Assembly: GCA_037447655.1 (NCBI GenBank)
Contig: JBBHKE010003426.1
Coordinates: 1-64,000 of the forward strand
Direction: 5' to 3'
DNA length: 64,000 nt
Source: Zygnema cylindricum
Taxonomy: Eukaryota > Streptophyta > Zygnematophyceae > Zygnematales > Zygnemataceae
Shown here piece by piece: positions 12,009 through 21,806 of this stretch. The notes under the pieces are model-generated. The model was not told the origin of the DNA, did no database searches, and saw only the letters and a list, made by a program, of their open reading frames with translations. Each line of letters opens with the position of its first letter. Positions within the stretch are counted from its first letter, which is position 1. A program made the position numbers and the translations under genes.

Positions 12009-13911
12009 GTTATTTGTCGAAACAATGTCGTCGCTCGCGAATTTCATTCAACAATACCAGCGATGATTTTTCTAACCTTGTGTCGTCGGTGACGCTGAAC
12101 CACTGTTGCTTGTCATTCGAACTTTCGTCCAAACGAGGTGTTACTATACATACCGTAATTTTGTTGCACCCACCATTGAAGCAACGACATGATGTCATCG
12201 ACTACAGCGAGACAAGGCAATACCGTCGATCGTACGATGACCCTAAAATGGAATCGTACGACATGTGAAAGAGAAAGACCAAAAATACCAAACACAATGC
12301 TGACCATCCAACAACAATAAAAACCACGAACTAATGAGGACGAAAAGAGCGATTAGGATGTATATTGAGAAGGGAAGACGGCGGTCCAACATTAACACAT
12401 GCAATTACTAAAAAGTCACAACAAAACATAATTTAAAAAAGTGTTTTAAATAGTGCAACAAAGCCATTTAATACATGGGGGAAGGTATGATGAAATTGCT
12501 TACTTGTATCTTACACTCCGGTAAAATGTTCCAGAAACTTCCTCATGGTCCTTGAGATGAGTTCCTTCGACCCGTTCTTTTTGCAGTCTTTCAACATCCA
12601 GTTTATTACTCGCAGTCGAGTAACCATGGTCGACACTTGTTCAACTTTTCGGTGGGCAACACGTCCTCTAGCATTGGCTGAGTACGGGAAAAAACCATCC
12701 ACGATCGCCGCCAGATTAACCGACGTTTTCACTTCTGGCTCACTGTCGTCGTCATTTTGCTCACCGTCTTCCTCGTTTGGAAATGCGTTTTCCTCGTTGT
12801 TCCTCTCGTCTTCCTCATCGTGTTCAATTTGTGGATTATAGGGAACGGTGACGATATTGCCAATGTTGGCACCCCAAATCTTAGTGAGGGTCCACATACT
12901 TCCAAACTCGAAATATCAATAAATGAACAAGATGAAGGAGCAACTGAAAATGAAAAGAATGGCAACCAAAAGAAACGAAGACAAAGAGTTGGTAATGTGC
13001 TTGTCATTTTCACAGATGCATTTATGTAGTAGAAGAGATATAAGCGAAAGAGATTTTGCCCGGTAAATATGGAGGGAAACGCCATTCTGCTTGCTCACGT
13101 CAAAATTTCAAAATTTGAACGTTTTTTGGGCTTTCAATATTATTAATATTTCAAAACGAGAGAATAAAAGCGAGAACACATAAAATTTGGTGGAATTTGG
13201 CAGAATATTTCAAAAATCACGTCGTCGCCAAAAATATTGACAAAACGAGGAAACACCTCCAACTTACAAGTTGTACGGAAAAAATGATGAGACGACATTC
13301 GTGGGTTGTAACATCGACACACGGTTTTTCCATCGTCGTCTACGATCATCGACCAAATTAACAAATATGTGGATATTAATCATGCCACGTGTTTTCAACA
13401 ACAACCAATGATTCTCTTCCGACGGCGGATGATCAGCTCTCGTTGGCGTTTTACCTCCAATTAGAATTAACATGTATCCTAAATGTGGTTTGTTCTCTGT
13501 TGGACCCTCGATTACAATTAACAATGATACTAATAAGAGGATTGTTTTATGTTTGACGCGACTAAATACATCCTTATTAGAATTAAGTGCCTATAATACA
13601 ATGTATGAATTCTTATAAAGCAACCCAACAGGCACCTTATTAAAGTTAATGATCTAAATTTAACGTCATACAACGCTCGATATCCACGCGAATGACAAGG
13701 AAAATTAACATTAATCACATAGTTCAATGTAAGTTAAATGAAACGAAAAAAATACATAAAATACATGTCGTTATAGTTTCGTTCATACACAATACTAAAT
13801 TGAACCGAATAAACATACTAAAGTTATATGGTTACTGCGTTTTACAACCCGAAACATGGAATCGACTACACAACGTACAGTTTGTCATATGTTGTACTTG
13901 CACCTCTTTTA
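12009..13911 (-). mobile_element. pogo-like transposon copy 1, 5' half
   Basis: The segment aligns by eye with about 46420-48340 of the fuller copy, including CGGCGGTCCAACAT, CACCTCCAACTTACA, TAGAATTAACATGTATCCTAA and TTTAACGTCATACAACGCTCG. It holds the first transposase exon and the sequence upstream of it (in minus orientation). Its other part lies at 5019-5660, across the inserted Copia element. The right side is cut at 13912 by the next Copia LTR. The TTGTCGTCG-type palindromic words seen in the other copy recur at 12010-12210. Confidence 0.7.
12504..12897 (-). pseudogene. Transposase first exon, copy 1
   Basis: Starting from ATG at 12897 the minus strand reads MWTLTKIWGAN, an acidic Asp/Glu/Asn stretch, then NLAAIVDGFFPYSANARGRV, VTRLRVINWMLKDCKKNGSK and MRKFLEHFTGV. 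It then meets a TAA at about 12512, shortly before a splice-donor-like ACAA|GTAAGC at 12504/12503. The equivalent exon in the second copy is 46945-47316 and shares both the start context (ATG-TGG) and the donor. Unlike that copy it has no internal frameshift, but the stop before the donor breaks it. The repeated RxRVINWML...ELI.RT pattern may be a DNA-binding helical segment; that is an inference. Confidence 0.6.
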
Positions 13912-15769
13912 TGTTGTTCTGAGACAACTGCTGGTACTGAAGATGAAAAAGATGCAGCAGCAGTAGTCATTATAGAACAAACCAAGAGAGGAAGCTTCCA
14001 CAAATACCGATGGCAAAACAAAAACTTTGACAGACAGTAAATTTCCAAATAGGAACACAATAGTGTTTCAAATCTACCACAGTGTAGATAACATACAAAG
14101 GAATATACACATAAAATTTCACTTAATTTTGCTTACGGATTTGTGAGATATTCAGAGATGAAATTACATAAAACTGAGTGTATAGTTTTTCATATCATTT
14201 GTTCCTAATGAATCAAATTCATTAAGTCCTACTTCTATACACTCAAACTACACTTAACTGTAAGGATGCATTCCAACCGTTCATATAACATTCTAACACA
14301 ACAAATATTGTGAGTATACCTGCGTACTATAAGTATGTCATAAATCACATTCTCAACCAAATATTTACAGCGACATTCAAACAATGTAAAGTGATCGTGA
14401 TGTAGTCACGCCTCGTCAGTATTTGTTGGCGGCGGTTGTCAGCCGTCCGATTAGAGGATTTGGCACCGTAGATGTGACTTCAACAAGTACCGTGGTCTTG
14501 CCGAATTTCCGTACGTCCACGGAGGACATACTCACGCATTTCTCCCAAGTGACTGTAGAAACTAATGGTTTTTAAGTATTTTCTAGGTCTGAAAAGAAAT
14601 AAAGAAGCCGAGGCAGTCTACCTCTAACTTCTCTCTCCAACTCTCAAACTTGTCGCAGTCACTGAGAAATTGGAGAGGAAGCTAGAGCCATGGCTACCTT
14701 GGCTATCCTCAGGTTTACGGGAATTTTATATTAGGATTAATTTATTTAAAAGGTATGTGCCGGCGGCAGGATTTGATCCTTGTACCTACCGGCCGGCAGA
14801 CAGGGAATAGCCGGTAGCCTTAGCCGTTAAGTCTATGATTAATGATACATAGCATATAGTTTGATAATTATTTAAATATGAATACGTTTGATAATTCATC
14901 TAACTATAACTGATTACGGGATACATAGATCCGGTAAAATACAAAGTACGGATTGCGGTACGGAATCAAAATCAATACCGCGCATTTGTTTCGTAATTAA
15001 AACAAATACCGCGCATGTATTTATTACGGCTACGATTAAATCCGAATTTAATCGGACGGCCGGGATTAGCGCCGAGATCGCGGAGGAAGATTTCGGCGGT
15101 TTGTGGCCATCGCCACATCGGATGACGCGTGGCGAAATTCCGTTGGATCGTGGAATCTCCGGAGATTATGGCACCGAATCCGGATTTGACATGTGTCGAC
15201 ATTTAGGCTCTGTCGTACAATGTCCGTACCTAAAGTAACACCGGCAGCTGTACTTTTGCGTACGGAACTCAGTTCTGATTGGTTCCGTACATCAGTAGAT
15301 AGAGTCTGTGAGAGAGATAGGACTTAGAAAAATTAGAAGATAGGACCCCCTCTCCCAGAGAGCTCCTGTACAAAAGGTCAACTTTGACCCTCCATAACTT
15401 ACTGCTCAGGGGAGCAAATTCAGAGATTCTTTTTGCTATCGACTCAGGGGAGTCTTGTCTTCACAGGGGTGCAGGTGGTCAGAGTTTTTGTCTGCCAGGG
15501 TGGCAGTTATTTTTGCTTAAACAAAAAGGGGTCAGGATTATCCTAGAGGCTTCTTGGAAGCTGTCCACTCTGAGGACTTATGGAGGTCTCAGAGTTTCAG
15601 TGACGACGCGTGTCCCAAGTGTGAATGAACCGTGAACTACCAACTTCATTGTCACACTAATTTTGGTTAGCACTGAACTGAACTCAACCAAAAATAACTT
15701 AAGTCTTGAACAGCTCTCTCTCCCTTATAGCTGAGGCATAGAGAGGACTAAAGCTTTCTAAAAACAACA
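13912..15769 (-). repeat. 3' LTR of Copia element 3, interrupted by a solo LTR
   Basis: Bases 13912-14553 and 15600-15769 together correspond to the intact LTR at 20958-21806 (matching GAGAGGAAGCTTCCACAAAT, CAAACAGTATTTGTTGGC-like and GTGTCCCAAGTGTGAATGAA). The inserted sequence lies between the two parts. Confidence 0.87.
14554..15599 (+). mobile_element. Solo LTR with 5-bp target duplication
   Basis: A 1046-bp LTR runs from TGTAGAAACTAATGG to CTCAGAGTTTCA. It is flanked on both sides by GTGAC (14549-14553 and 15600-15604), and the undisturbed LTR at 21.63 kb has a single GTGAC at that point. Its sequence is related to the LTRs at 4086-5018 and 5661-6696, so it belongs to the same Copia group. 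The internal part is gone, which is the standard outcome of recombination between two LTRs. Confidence 0.93.
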
Positions 15770-15789
15770 CTCCCCTAAAGCTTTAGACT

Positions 15790-17345
15790 CTGCTAGCCAC
15801 TCAGTCCACATGCCTCTCTATAGAACTTCAATTTGGGTGCAGAAAACAGTTTTGTCATCATATGAGCCACCATTTGCTCATCTGGTAAATAACTCAATTT
15901 CAAGACTTTTCCCATCACCTTTTCTCTTACAAAATGAAGCTTGATATAAATGTGCTTACTCTTAAAGTGATGAGTGGGATTAGAGTCAATAGCAATTGCT
16001 GCCTGATTGTCACACCACACTATCTGTGGTCCAGATTGCATTAAAAGAAGCTCTTGGAGAAGGGACTTTACCCAAAGTAACTCCTTAACTGCCGAGTTGG
16101 CAGTCATGTACTCAGCCTCCATGGTAGACTGAGTTGTTACCTTTTAAAGTTTGTTGCTCCAGCAGCAAGTTCCACTTCCGATCTTCATAATGTATCTGGT
16201 GGTAGAGCGTCGGCTGGGCATATCTCCGTAGCTCACATCGCTCCATGTATGAATTTTAACTTCCTCTCCACCGAGAGAGGGTCTAAGATTTCGAGTTCTT
16301 GCAAGATGGCGAAGAACTCTCTTTGCAACCTTAAAGTCTGACTTCCTCTGATTTTGCACGTTTTGGCTCAAGGCTCCAACCGCGGATGCGATGTCCGGAC
16401 GAGTACAGTTCATGAAATAGGCGAGGCTTTCGACAATTTGCCTCTAAAGAATGGAGGACATAGAATCTGCCTCCCATGAATCTAAGAAATCATCAACCAA
16501 AACACCACCATCCGTTTCCATACCCTCCAACTCATCAACCAAAACACCACCATCCGTTTCCGTACCCTCCAACTTCTGCCTGAGTTCCATAGGGGTGGCA
16601 CTCCCATTTGTTTGTTACATGCCAAACTTTTCTAGCATGTTCTTGATTGCTTCTTTCTGAGTTAAATAAATAATTCCCTGTTTTCTATCTCTTTCTACCT
16701 GAATTCCTAAAATATACAAAGCCTCACCCAAGTCTTTCATTTCAAACCGAGAATTCAGATCTGCTTTTATTTTATTAATTTCATTGATAAATTTGCAAAT
16801 CAACAGCAAATCATCTACATACATTGCCACATAAATCACTCCATCCTCACCCTGCATTACATAGACTGAGTGATCTGAATTGATCCTGGTAAAGCCACGA
16901 TTGGTTAAAAAAGTCTGTTTCAAACAATACAAACACTTCAACAGTTTACAAACCATATTTTTTTTTTCTGCATACATATTTGTCTACTTGATATAGATTG
17001 CTTCCTCCAAATCACCATGCAAGAAAGCTATCTTAACGTCCATGTGATGCAATTCCATATCCTCTATTGTAGCAAGGGACAACAAAACTCTAACAGTAGG
17101 AAAGCGAACCACACGAGAGAAGGTCTCTTCATAATCAATTCCCTCCTTTTGATTACATCCCTTAGCGACCAGTCTAGCTTTATATCTCTATATTGTATTA
17201 TCAAGATTCAATTTTTATTTGAAGACCCATTTAGAACCGATAACTTTCTGGTTCGGTGGGAGCTCCACAAGTTCTCAAGTTTGGGCTTCCATAAAGGACT
17301 TTATCTCATCATTTGCAGCCGAGATCTAATGATCCTTTTCAGGAA
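15790..17345 (-). pseudogene. Copia reverse transcriptase and RNase H, element 3
   Basis: Reading downwards on the minus strand: ELVELPPNQKVIGSKWVFK, RYKARLVAKGCNQKEGIDYE, LHHMDVKIAFLHGDLEEAIY, then CLYCLKQTF directly joined to TNRGFTRINSDHSVYVMQ, so about 40 residues of RT are deleted. The YVDD box is intact (AMYVDDLLLI near 16812-16840), as is RFEMKDLGEALYILGIQVE. RNase H shows NCTRPDIASAVGALS, WSDVSYGDMPSRRS, STMEAEYMTANSAVKELLW and CDNQAAIAIDSNPTHHFKSK. A 45-bp tandem duplication (16491-16580) repeats LEGMETDGGVLVD. Several stops and a stop before the RNase H QSTMEAEY part make it inactive. Confidence 0.88.
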
Positions 17346-18060
17346 CGGAAAAAGCTTCTTGAATAGTAAGCGGCTCCCATGTGCTTGCAGAAAAAGCACT
17401 CTCCACTCGGTCGCCTCCAAGGCGGCTGCTTTGCCTTCTTCCCCCCGAATAATCTGAAGCGTGAACAGTTGGCAGAGGGTGTAAATTGGTAGGAGCTGCT
17501 CCGGAAGTAGGATCTAAAGGCTCAGAAGCATTTGGCAGAGAGTTAGAGGAGGTAGGAGGAGATAGAGTAAAAGGTACATGCTCAAGAATGATATACTCTT
17601 GTATTTTCTTATTCCTTTCAGCTGCATCCATACTAAAAACATCCACAGATTGACTCTCTTCTTTAATCTCAATATTCCTGGCTGTCTGAAGGCATCCTCT
17701 CTGAGGATTATACACTTTATAACCTGGAGATTCATCATCATAGCCTAAAAAGACACCAGGTACAGATTTTAGACTAAGCTTCCAATTAGGAAGATTATCC
17801 AAGATAAAACATTTGCTACCAAAGACTCTAAAATGATTGACATTTGGCTTTCTGCGTGTCCATACTTTATAGGGTGTCTTACCCTTAACAACTCGGGTTT
17901 CTACTCTATTTTTGATGTAGGAAGCACAATGAAAAGCTTCCCCCCAAAACTTTGGATCCACACCTTTATCGGCCATCATAGAGCGAGCACATTCAGTCAA
18001 AGTCCGATTGAGTCTCTCGGCCACACCATTTTGTTCCGATGTGTACGGAGCAGTAAGTTC
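17326..18060 (-). pseudogene. Copia integrase core and C-terminal part, element 3
   Basis: The frame on the minus strand from about 18060 reads ENGISRELTAPYTSEQNG-like sequence through the catalytic-Glu block (NGVAERLNRTLTECARSM), then DPKFWGEAFHCASYIKNRV, KTPYKVWTRRKPNVNHFRVF, KSVPGVFLGYDDESPGYKVY and the typical acidic/Pro-rich linker that ends at KDH before the RT. This is the best-preserved coding piece of element 3, with 232 uninterrupted codons. The integrase N-terminal part is in the next segment. Confidence 0.85.
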
Positions 18061-19070
18061 ACGAGAGATGCCATTTTCTTTCTAAAAATCAGCAAAGGCA
18101 TGAGATACATACTCTCCTCCATTATCCGTCCGCAAAGCAAGAATAGATTTGCCGTAAAGTTTCTCCGCCGAGATTTTGTAGTGCTGAATGTTAGTGAAGA
18201 CTTCTCTCTTCTCCTTCATGAAGTATAGGCGACTGTACCGAGAGTAGTCGTCTGTAAAGGTGACAAAGTAGCGGCTGCCACCAAGAGAGTGAACTTTGGA
18301 AGGGCCGAAGACATCAGAGTGAATAATACCAAGGAGATGTGTGGCTCGGTGATCAGAAACTTGTGGTAGAGGAAGCTTGTGAAGCTTTCCGAGGGCACAT
18401 CCATCACAAACATGAGACTCTTTTTGACCATCTTGACTCCCTCTATCATATTATGGTTTATCATCTTAGTAAGTCTCTCATGATGCACATGACCAAGCCT
18501 TTTATGCCACAACATTATCACATAGGACACTGGGGTAAGCAAAATCAATTTTATTAGCGAGGTCCATGCGGTACAAAATGTTTGGGCCTCTAGTTCCTAC
18601 TAGAGCTACTCTTCCATCCTTGCTCACTACTTTCTTGCCATTTTTCTGGAGAACCTCAAAGCCTTTGCTTTTAGCTATAGACGTAGAAAACAATTTTTTC
18701 TTAAACTTTGTGCTTTTAGCAATAGACATAGAAAACAAATTTTTCTTAAACTTTGGAACATACAGAACATCATACAAAGTTCTCTTATCAACTTTTCCAT
18801 CTATCACACAGTCCAAATGTATATTCCCTTTGGCATTTGATTTAACAGCATAGCCACAAGCATAAAAGATTTGATGTAAAGGAATAGAAGACATCTCCTT
18901 AAACCAAGACTTATTCCAGCACATGTGTGAAGAGCTGCCGGAATCCATTATCCATCCGAGGTCCTTTTCTCCTTCCATCATGTCGAGTTTGGCAAGAGCA
19001 AAGAACTCTTTGTCATCAGTTTTCGGAAAACTGGTCACATCAGGTTTTTCTTCCTCAATCTTCTTCTTCT
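18061..19070 (-). pseudogene. Copia protease and integrase N-terminal part, copy adjoining the gap
   Basis: The minus strand shows protease with LGWIMDSGSSSHMC (active-site DSG intact), DCVIDGKVDKRTLYDVLYVP, a 45-bp in-frame tandem duplication giving KNLFSMSIAKSTKFK then KKLFSTSIAKSKGFE, and GTRGPNILYRMDL. Integrase follows with LWHKRLGHVHHERLTKMI, a Cys-poor zinc region, then TDNGGEYVSHA. It stops at the run of N. About 1 kb of this is repeated at 19170-20150. Confidence 0.83.
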
Positions 19071-19080
19071 NNNNNNNNNN
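19071..19080. other. Assembly gap (10 N)
   Basis: Ten undetermined bases sit at the junction between the two copies of the protease-integrase segment of Copia element 3. A short, round-number N run is a scaffolding placeholder, so the true distance and even the order across it are unknown. Confidence 0.99.
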
Positions 19081-20153
19081 CTGCTGATTAGAGCCATGTG
19101 AGCGAATATGAAGTACTTCCTCTTCTCGCTTCAGAAGTGAGTGAAATTCGTGATGTTTTAGACCCGCCTCTTTGAAGTGCTGTTTAGATAAGAACGAAAC
19201 GCCTGCCTATTACCACCTCTCATGGATACATACTCTCCACCATTATCCGTCCGCAAAGCAAGAATAGATTTGTCGTGAAGTTTCTCCGCCCAGATTTTGT
19301 AGTGCTTAAAGTGAGTGAAGACTTCGCTCTTCTCCTTCATGAAGTATAAGCGAGTGTACCGAGATTAGTCGTCTTTAAAGGTGACAAAATAGCGGCTCTC
19401 ACCAAGAGAGAGAACTTTAGAAGGGCCAAAGACATCAGAGTGAATAATACCAAGGAGATCTGTGGCTTGATGATCACAAACTTGTGGGAGGGGAAGCTTG
19501 TGAAGCTTTCCGAGAGCACAACCATCACAAACATTAGACTCTTTTTGACCGAGCTTGACTCCCTCTATCATATCATTTTTTAACATCTTAGTAAGTCTCT
19601 CATGATGCACATGACCAAGTCTTTTATGCTACAAAACACTATCACATAGGACACTGGAGTAAGCAGAATCAATTTTATTAGCCAGGTCCATGCGGTACAA
19701 AAAGTTTGGGCCTCTAGTTCCTACTAGAGCTACTCTTCCATCCCTACTCACTATTTTCTTGCCATTTTTCTGGAGAACCTCAAAGCCTTTGCTTTCAGCT
19801 ACAGACGTAGAAAAGAGCTTTATTTTAAACTTTCGAACATACAAGACATTGTACAGAGTTCTTTTAACAACCTTTCCATCTATCACACAATCCAGATCTA
19901 TATTTCCTTTGGCATTTGATTCAACAGCATAGCCACAAACATAAAAGATCTGCCGTAAAGGAATAGAAGACATCTCCTTAAACCAAGACTTGTTCCCGCA
20001 CATGTGTGAAAAGCTGTCAAAGTACATTACCCATCCGAGGTCCTTTTCTCCTTCCATCGTGTCGAGTTTGGCAAGAGCAAAGAACTCTTTGTCATTAGTT
20101 TTCGGAAAACTGGTCACATCAAGTTTATCTTCTTCGATCTTCTTTTTATCCAA
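19081..20153 (-). pseudogene. Second copy of Copia protease and integrase N-terminal part
   Basis: From 20153 downwards the minus strand reads TSFPKTNDKEFFALAKLD, then a degraded protease active site (WVMYFDSFSHMC, where the other copy has DSG), DCVIDGKVVKRTLYNVLYV, MHHERLTKMLKNDMIEGVK, VCDGCALGKLHKLPLPQVCD (integrase zinc Cys pair), SDVFGPSKV (first catalytic Asp), FMKEKSEVFTHFKHYK and TDNGGEYVSMRGG (second catalytic Asp). The integrase then ends before its catalytic Glu, followed at 19081-19160 by a scrap reading HSLLKREEEVLHIRSHGSNQ that resembles a gag-protease linker. This copy and 18061-19070 are clearly alternative versions of the same segment. Confidence 0.82.
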
Positions 20154-20159
20154 TTCCGT

Positions 20160-20900
20160 ATCCTCCGCTGAAAACGCAACAGTTTTATTCGGGGGTCTTT
20201 AAGGAATAGAAGGTCCGCGATGTCTCCATCCTTTCCGAAAGATACCTGTTTCAAGATCTTTTATATACAAAGGATGAGCTCTGAAGGAGTGACCATCAGT
20301 ATAGCAATAAACACATTTCTCAAACTGGGGATTAAACTGATTCCCTTGATTCGTACTTTCTCTCTGAAATTGAGCTGTGAAAGCTACAATTGGTTTCCCG
20401 TATCCTAAAAGTGTTTGGGTGGCTTCTTCTGACAAGATAAACTCTATAGCTGTTTGCCAATTCCAAAGAGGTTTGGACAATTTTTTCATTTCATCCGAGG
20501 CTCCTTTATATTCACTAGGTAGCCCCTTTAAGGGAATCATGGCCTCATGGTAAGGAGAGAAAGTCCCCCCAAAACATGCATTTTCTGACAATAACATTCG
20601 CCCCGATTAGTGTATTCCACCATGCTACCACATGTGTACTTATACTCATAGATCTGACCAGCAGTTATAATCTCATGCTTGTCACTAGCTCTAACATAAG
20701 AAGATTTCAAAACATCCCACAAATGTGATGCCTTTGTAACATTAATATATGTCATACGCAATTCTTTTGAGATCATAAGCTTCACTAAATGCAAAGCTTG
20801 GTCATTTTTCTGATCAAAGCTGGCATAAGATTCTACCAGTAATCCATCTAAGACATCAATAAGTTTCACTCGCTTGAAGTAAGACTTAACCAAATCTGCC
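20160..20900 (-). pseudogene. Copia gag (UBN2-type), element 3
   Basis: The minus-strand frame from 20893 reads VKLIDVLDGLLVESYASFDQ, KNDQALHLVKLMISKELRM, ASHLWDVLKSSYVRASDKHE (typical gag helices), then after a frameshift near 20590 ITLKGLPSEYK-like and WNWQTAIEFILSEEATQ. The knuckle is CVYCYTDGHSFRAHP, where the last Cys of CCHC is replaced by His. It leads into the protease copy at 20153. Confidence 0.83.
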
Positions 20901-20957
20901 CAATACAGATATTCACGTCCATCAAAGACTGGGATTCGTCAAAGCGGGCCCGTGACC

Positions 20958-21806
20958 TGTTGTTTTGAGACAACTGTTGGTACTGAAGATGAAGAAGAAG
21001 CAACAGTAGTAGTCATTGCAGAACAAAACAAGAGAGGAAGCTTCCACAAATACCAATGGCAAAACAGCAACTTTGACAAACAATAACCTTCAACACAGGG
21101 ATACAATAGTCCTACAAATCTACCACAATGTAGATATCATACAAAAGAACACATACATAAAATTCCACTTAATTTTGCTACCAGATCTGTGAGATATTCA
21201 AAGGTGAATTTTCTTAAAAACTGAGTGTACAACTTTTCATATCATTTTTTCCTAATGTATCGAAATTTACTAAGTCCTACTTCTATACACTGAAACTACA
21301 CTAAGCTGTACGGAGGCATTCCAGCCGTACATCTAACATTCTAACACAACAAATACTGTGTGTATACCTGTGTACTCAAAGTATGTCATAAACCACATTT
21401 TCAACACTAAACAACTAATTCACTACAAACAAAATTATGTTCTACCAAATATTTACACCAAAGTTCAAAGAACGTAAAGTGATAGTGATCTAGTCATGCC
21501 TTGTCAGTATTTGTTGGCGCCGGCTGTCAGCCATCCGATTAGAGGATTTGGCACCGTAGATGTGACTTCACGAAGTATCATGTTCGCGCCGAATTTTCGT
21601 ACGTCCACAGAGGACATACTCACGCATTTCACTCAAGTGACGATGCGTGTCCCAAGTGTGAATGAACCGTGAACTCCCAACTTCACTGTCACAATAATTT
21701 TGGTAAGTACTGAACCGAACTCAATCAAAAATAACTTAAGTCCTAGACATCTCTTTCTCCCTGACAGTTGAGGCATAAAGAGGACTAAAGCTTTCTAAAA
21801 ACAACA
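20958..21806 (-). repeat. 5' LTR of Copia element 3 (849 bp)
   Basis: On the minus strand it begins TGTTGTTTTTAGAAAGC and ends CAGTTGTCTCAAAACAACA. It is the undisturbed partner of the split LTR at 13912-15769 and shows the single GTGAC at the point where the solo LTR inserted in its twin. Confidence 0.9.

Larger units (their letters stand above)
13912..21806 (-). mobile_element. Ty1/Copia retrotransposon on the minus strand, rearranged
   Basis: On the minus strand the element runs LTR (21806-20958), gag, protease, part of integrase, a break at a 10-N gap, protease again, integrase, RT, RNase H, LTR (15769-13912). LTR ends are TGTTGTTTTTAGAAAG and TCTCAAAACAACA on the minus strand. The downstream LTR contains a solo LTR inserted at 14554-15599. 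No clean target duplication was found at its outer edges (TTTTA before 13912, TGTAG after 21806). It interrupts the pogo-like copy 1. Confidence 0.84.
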
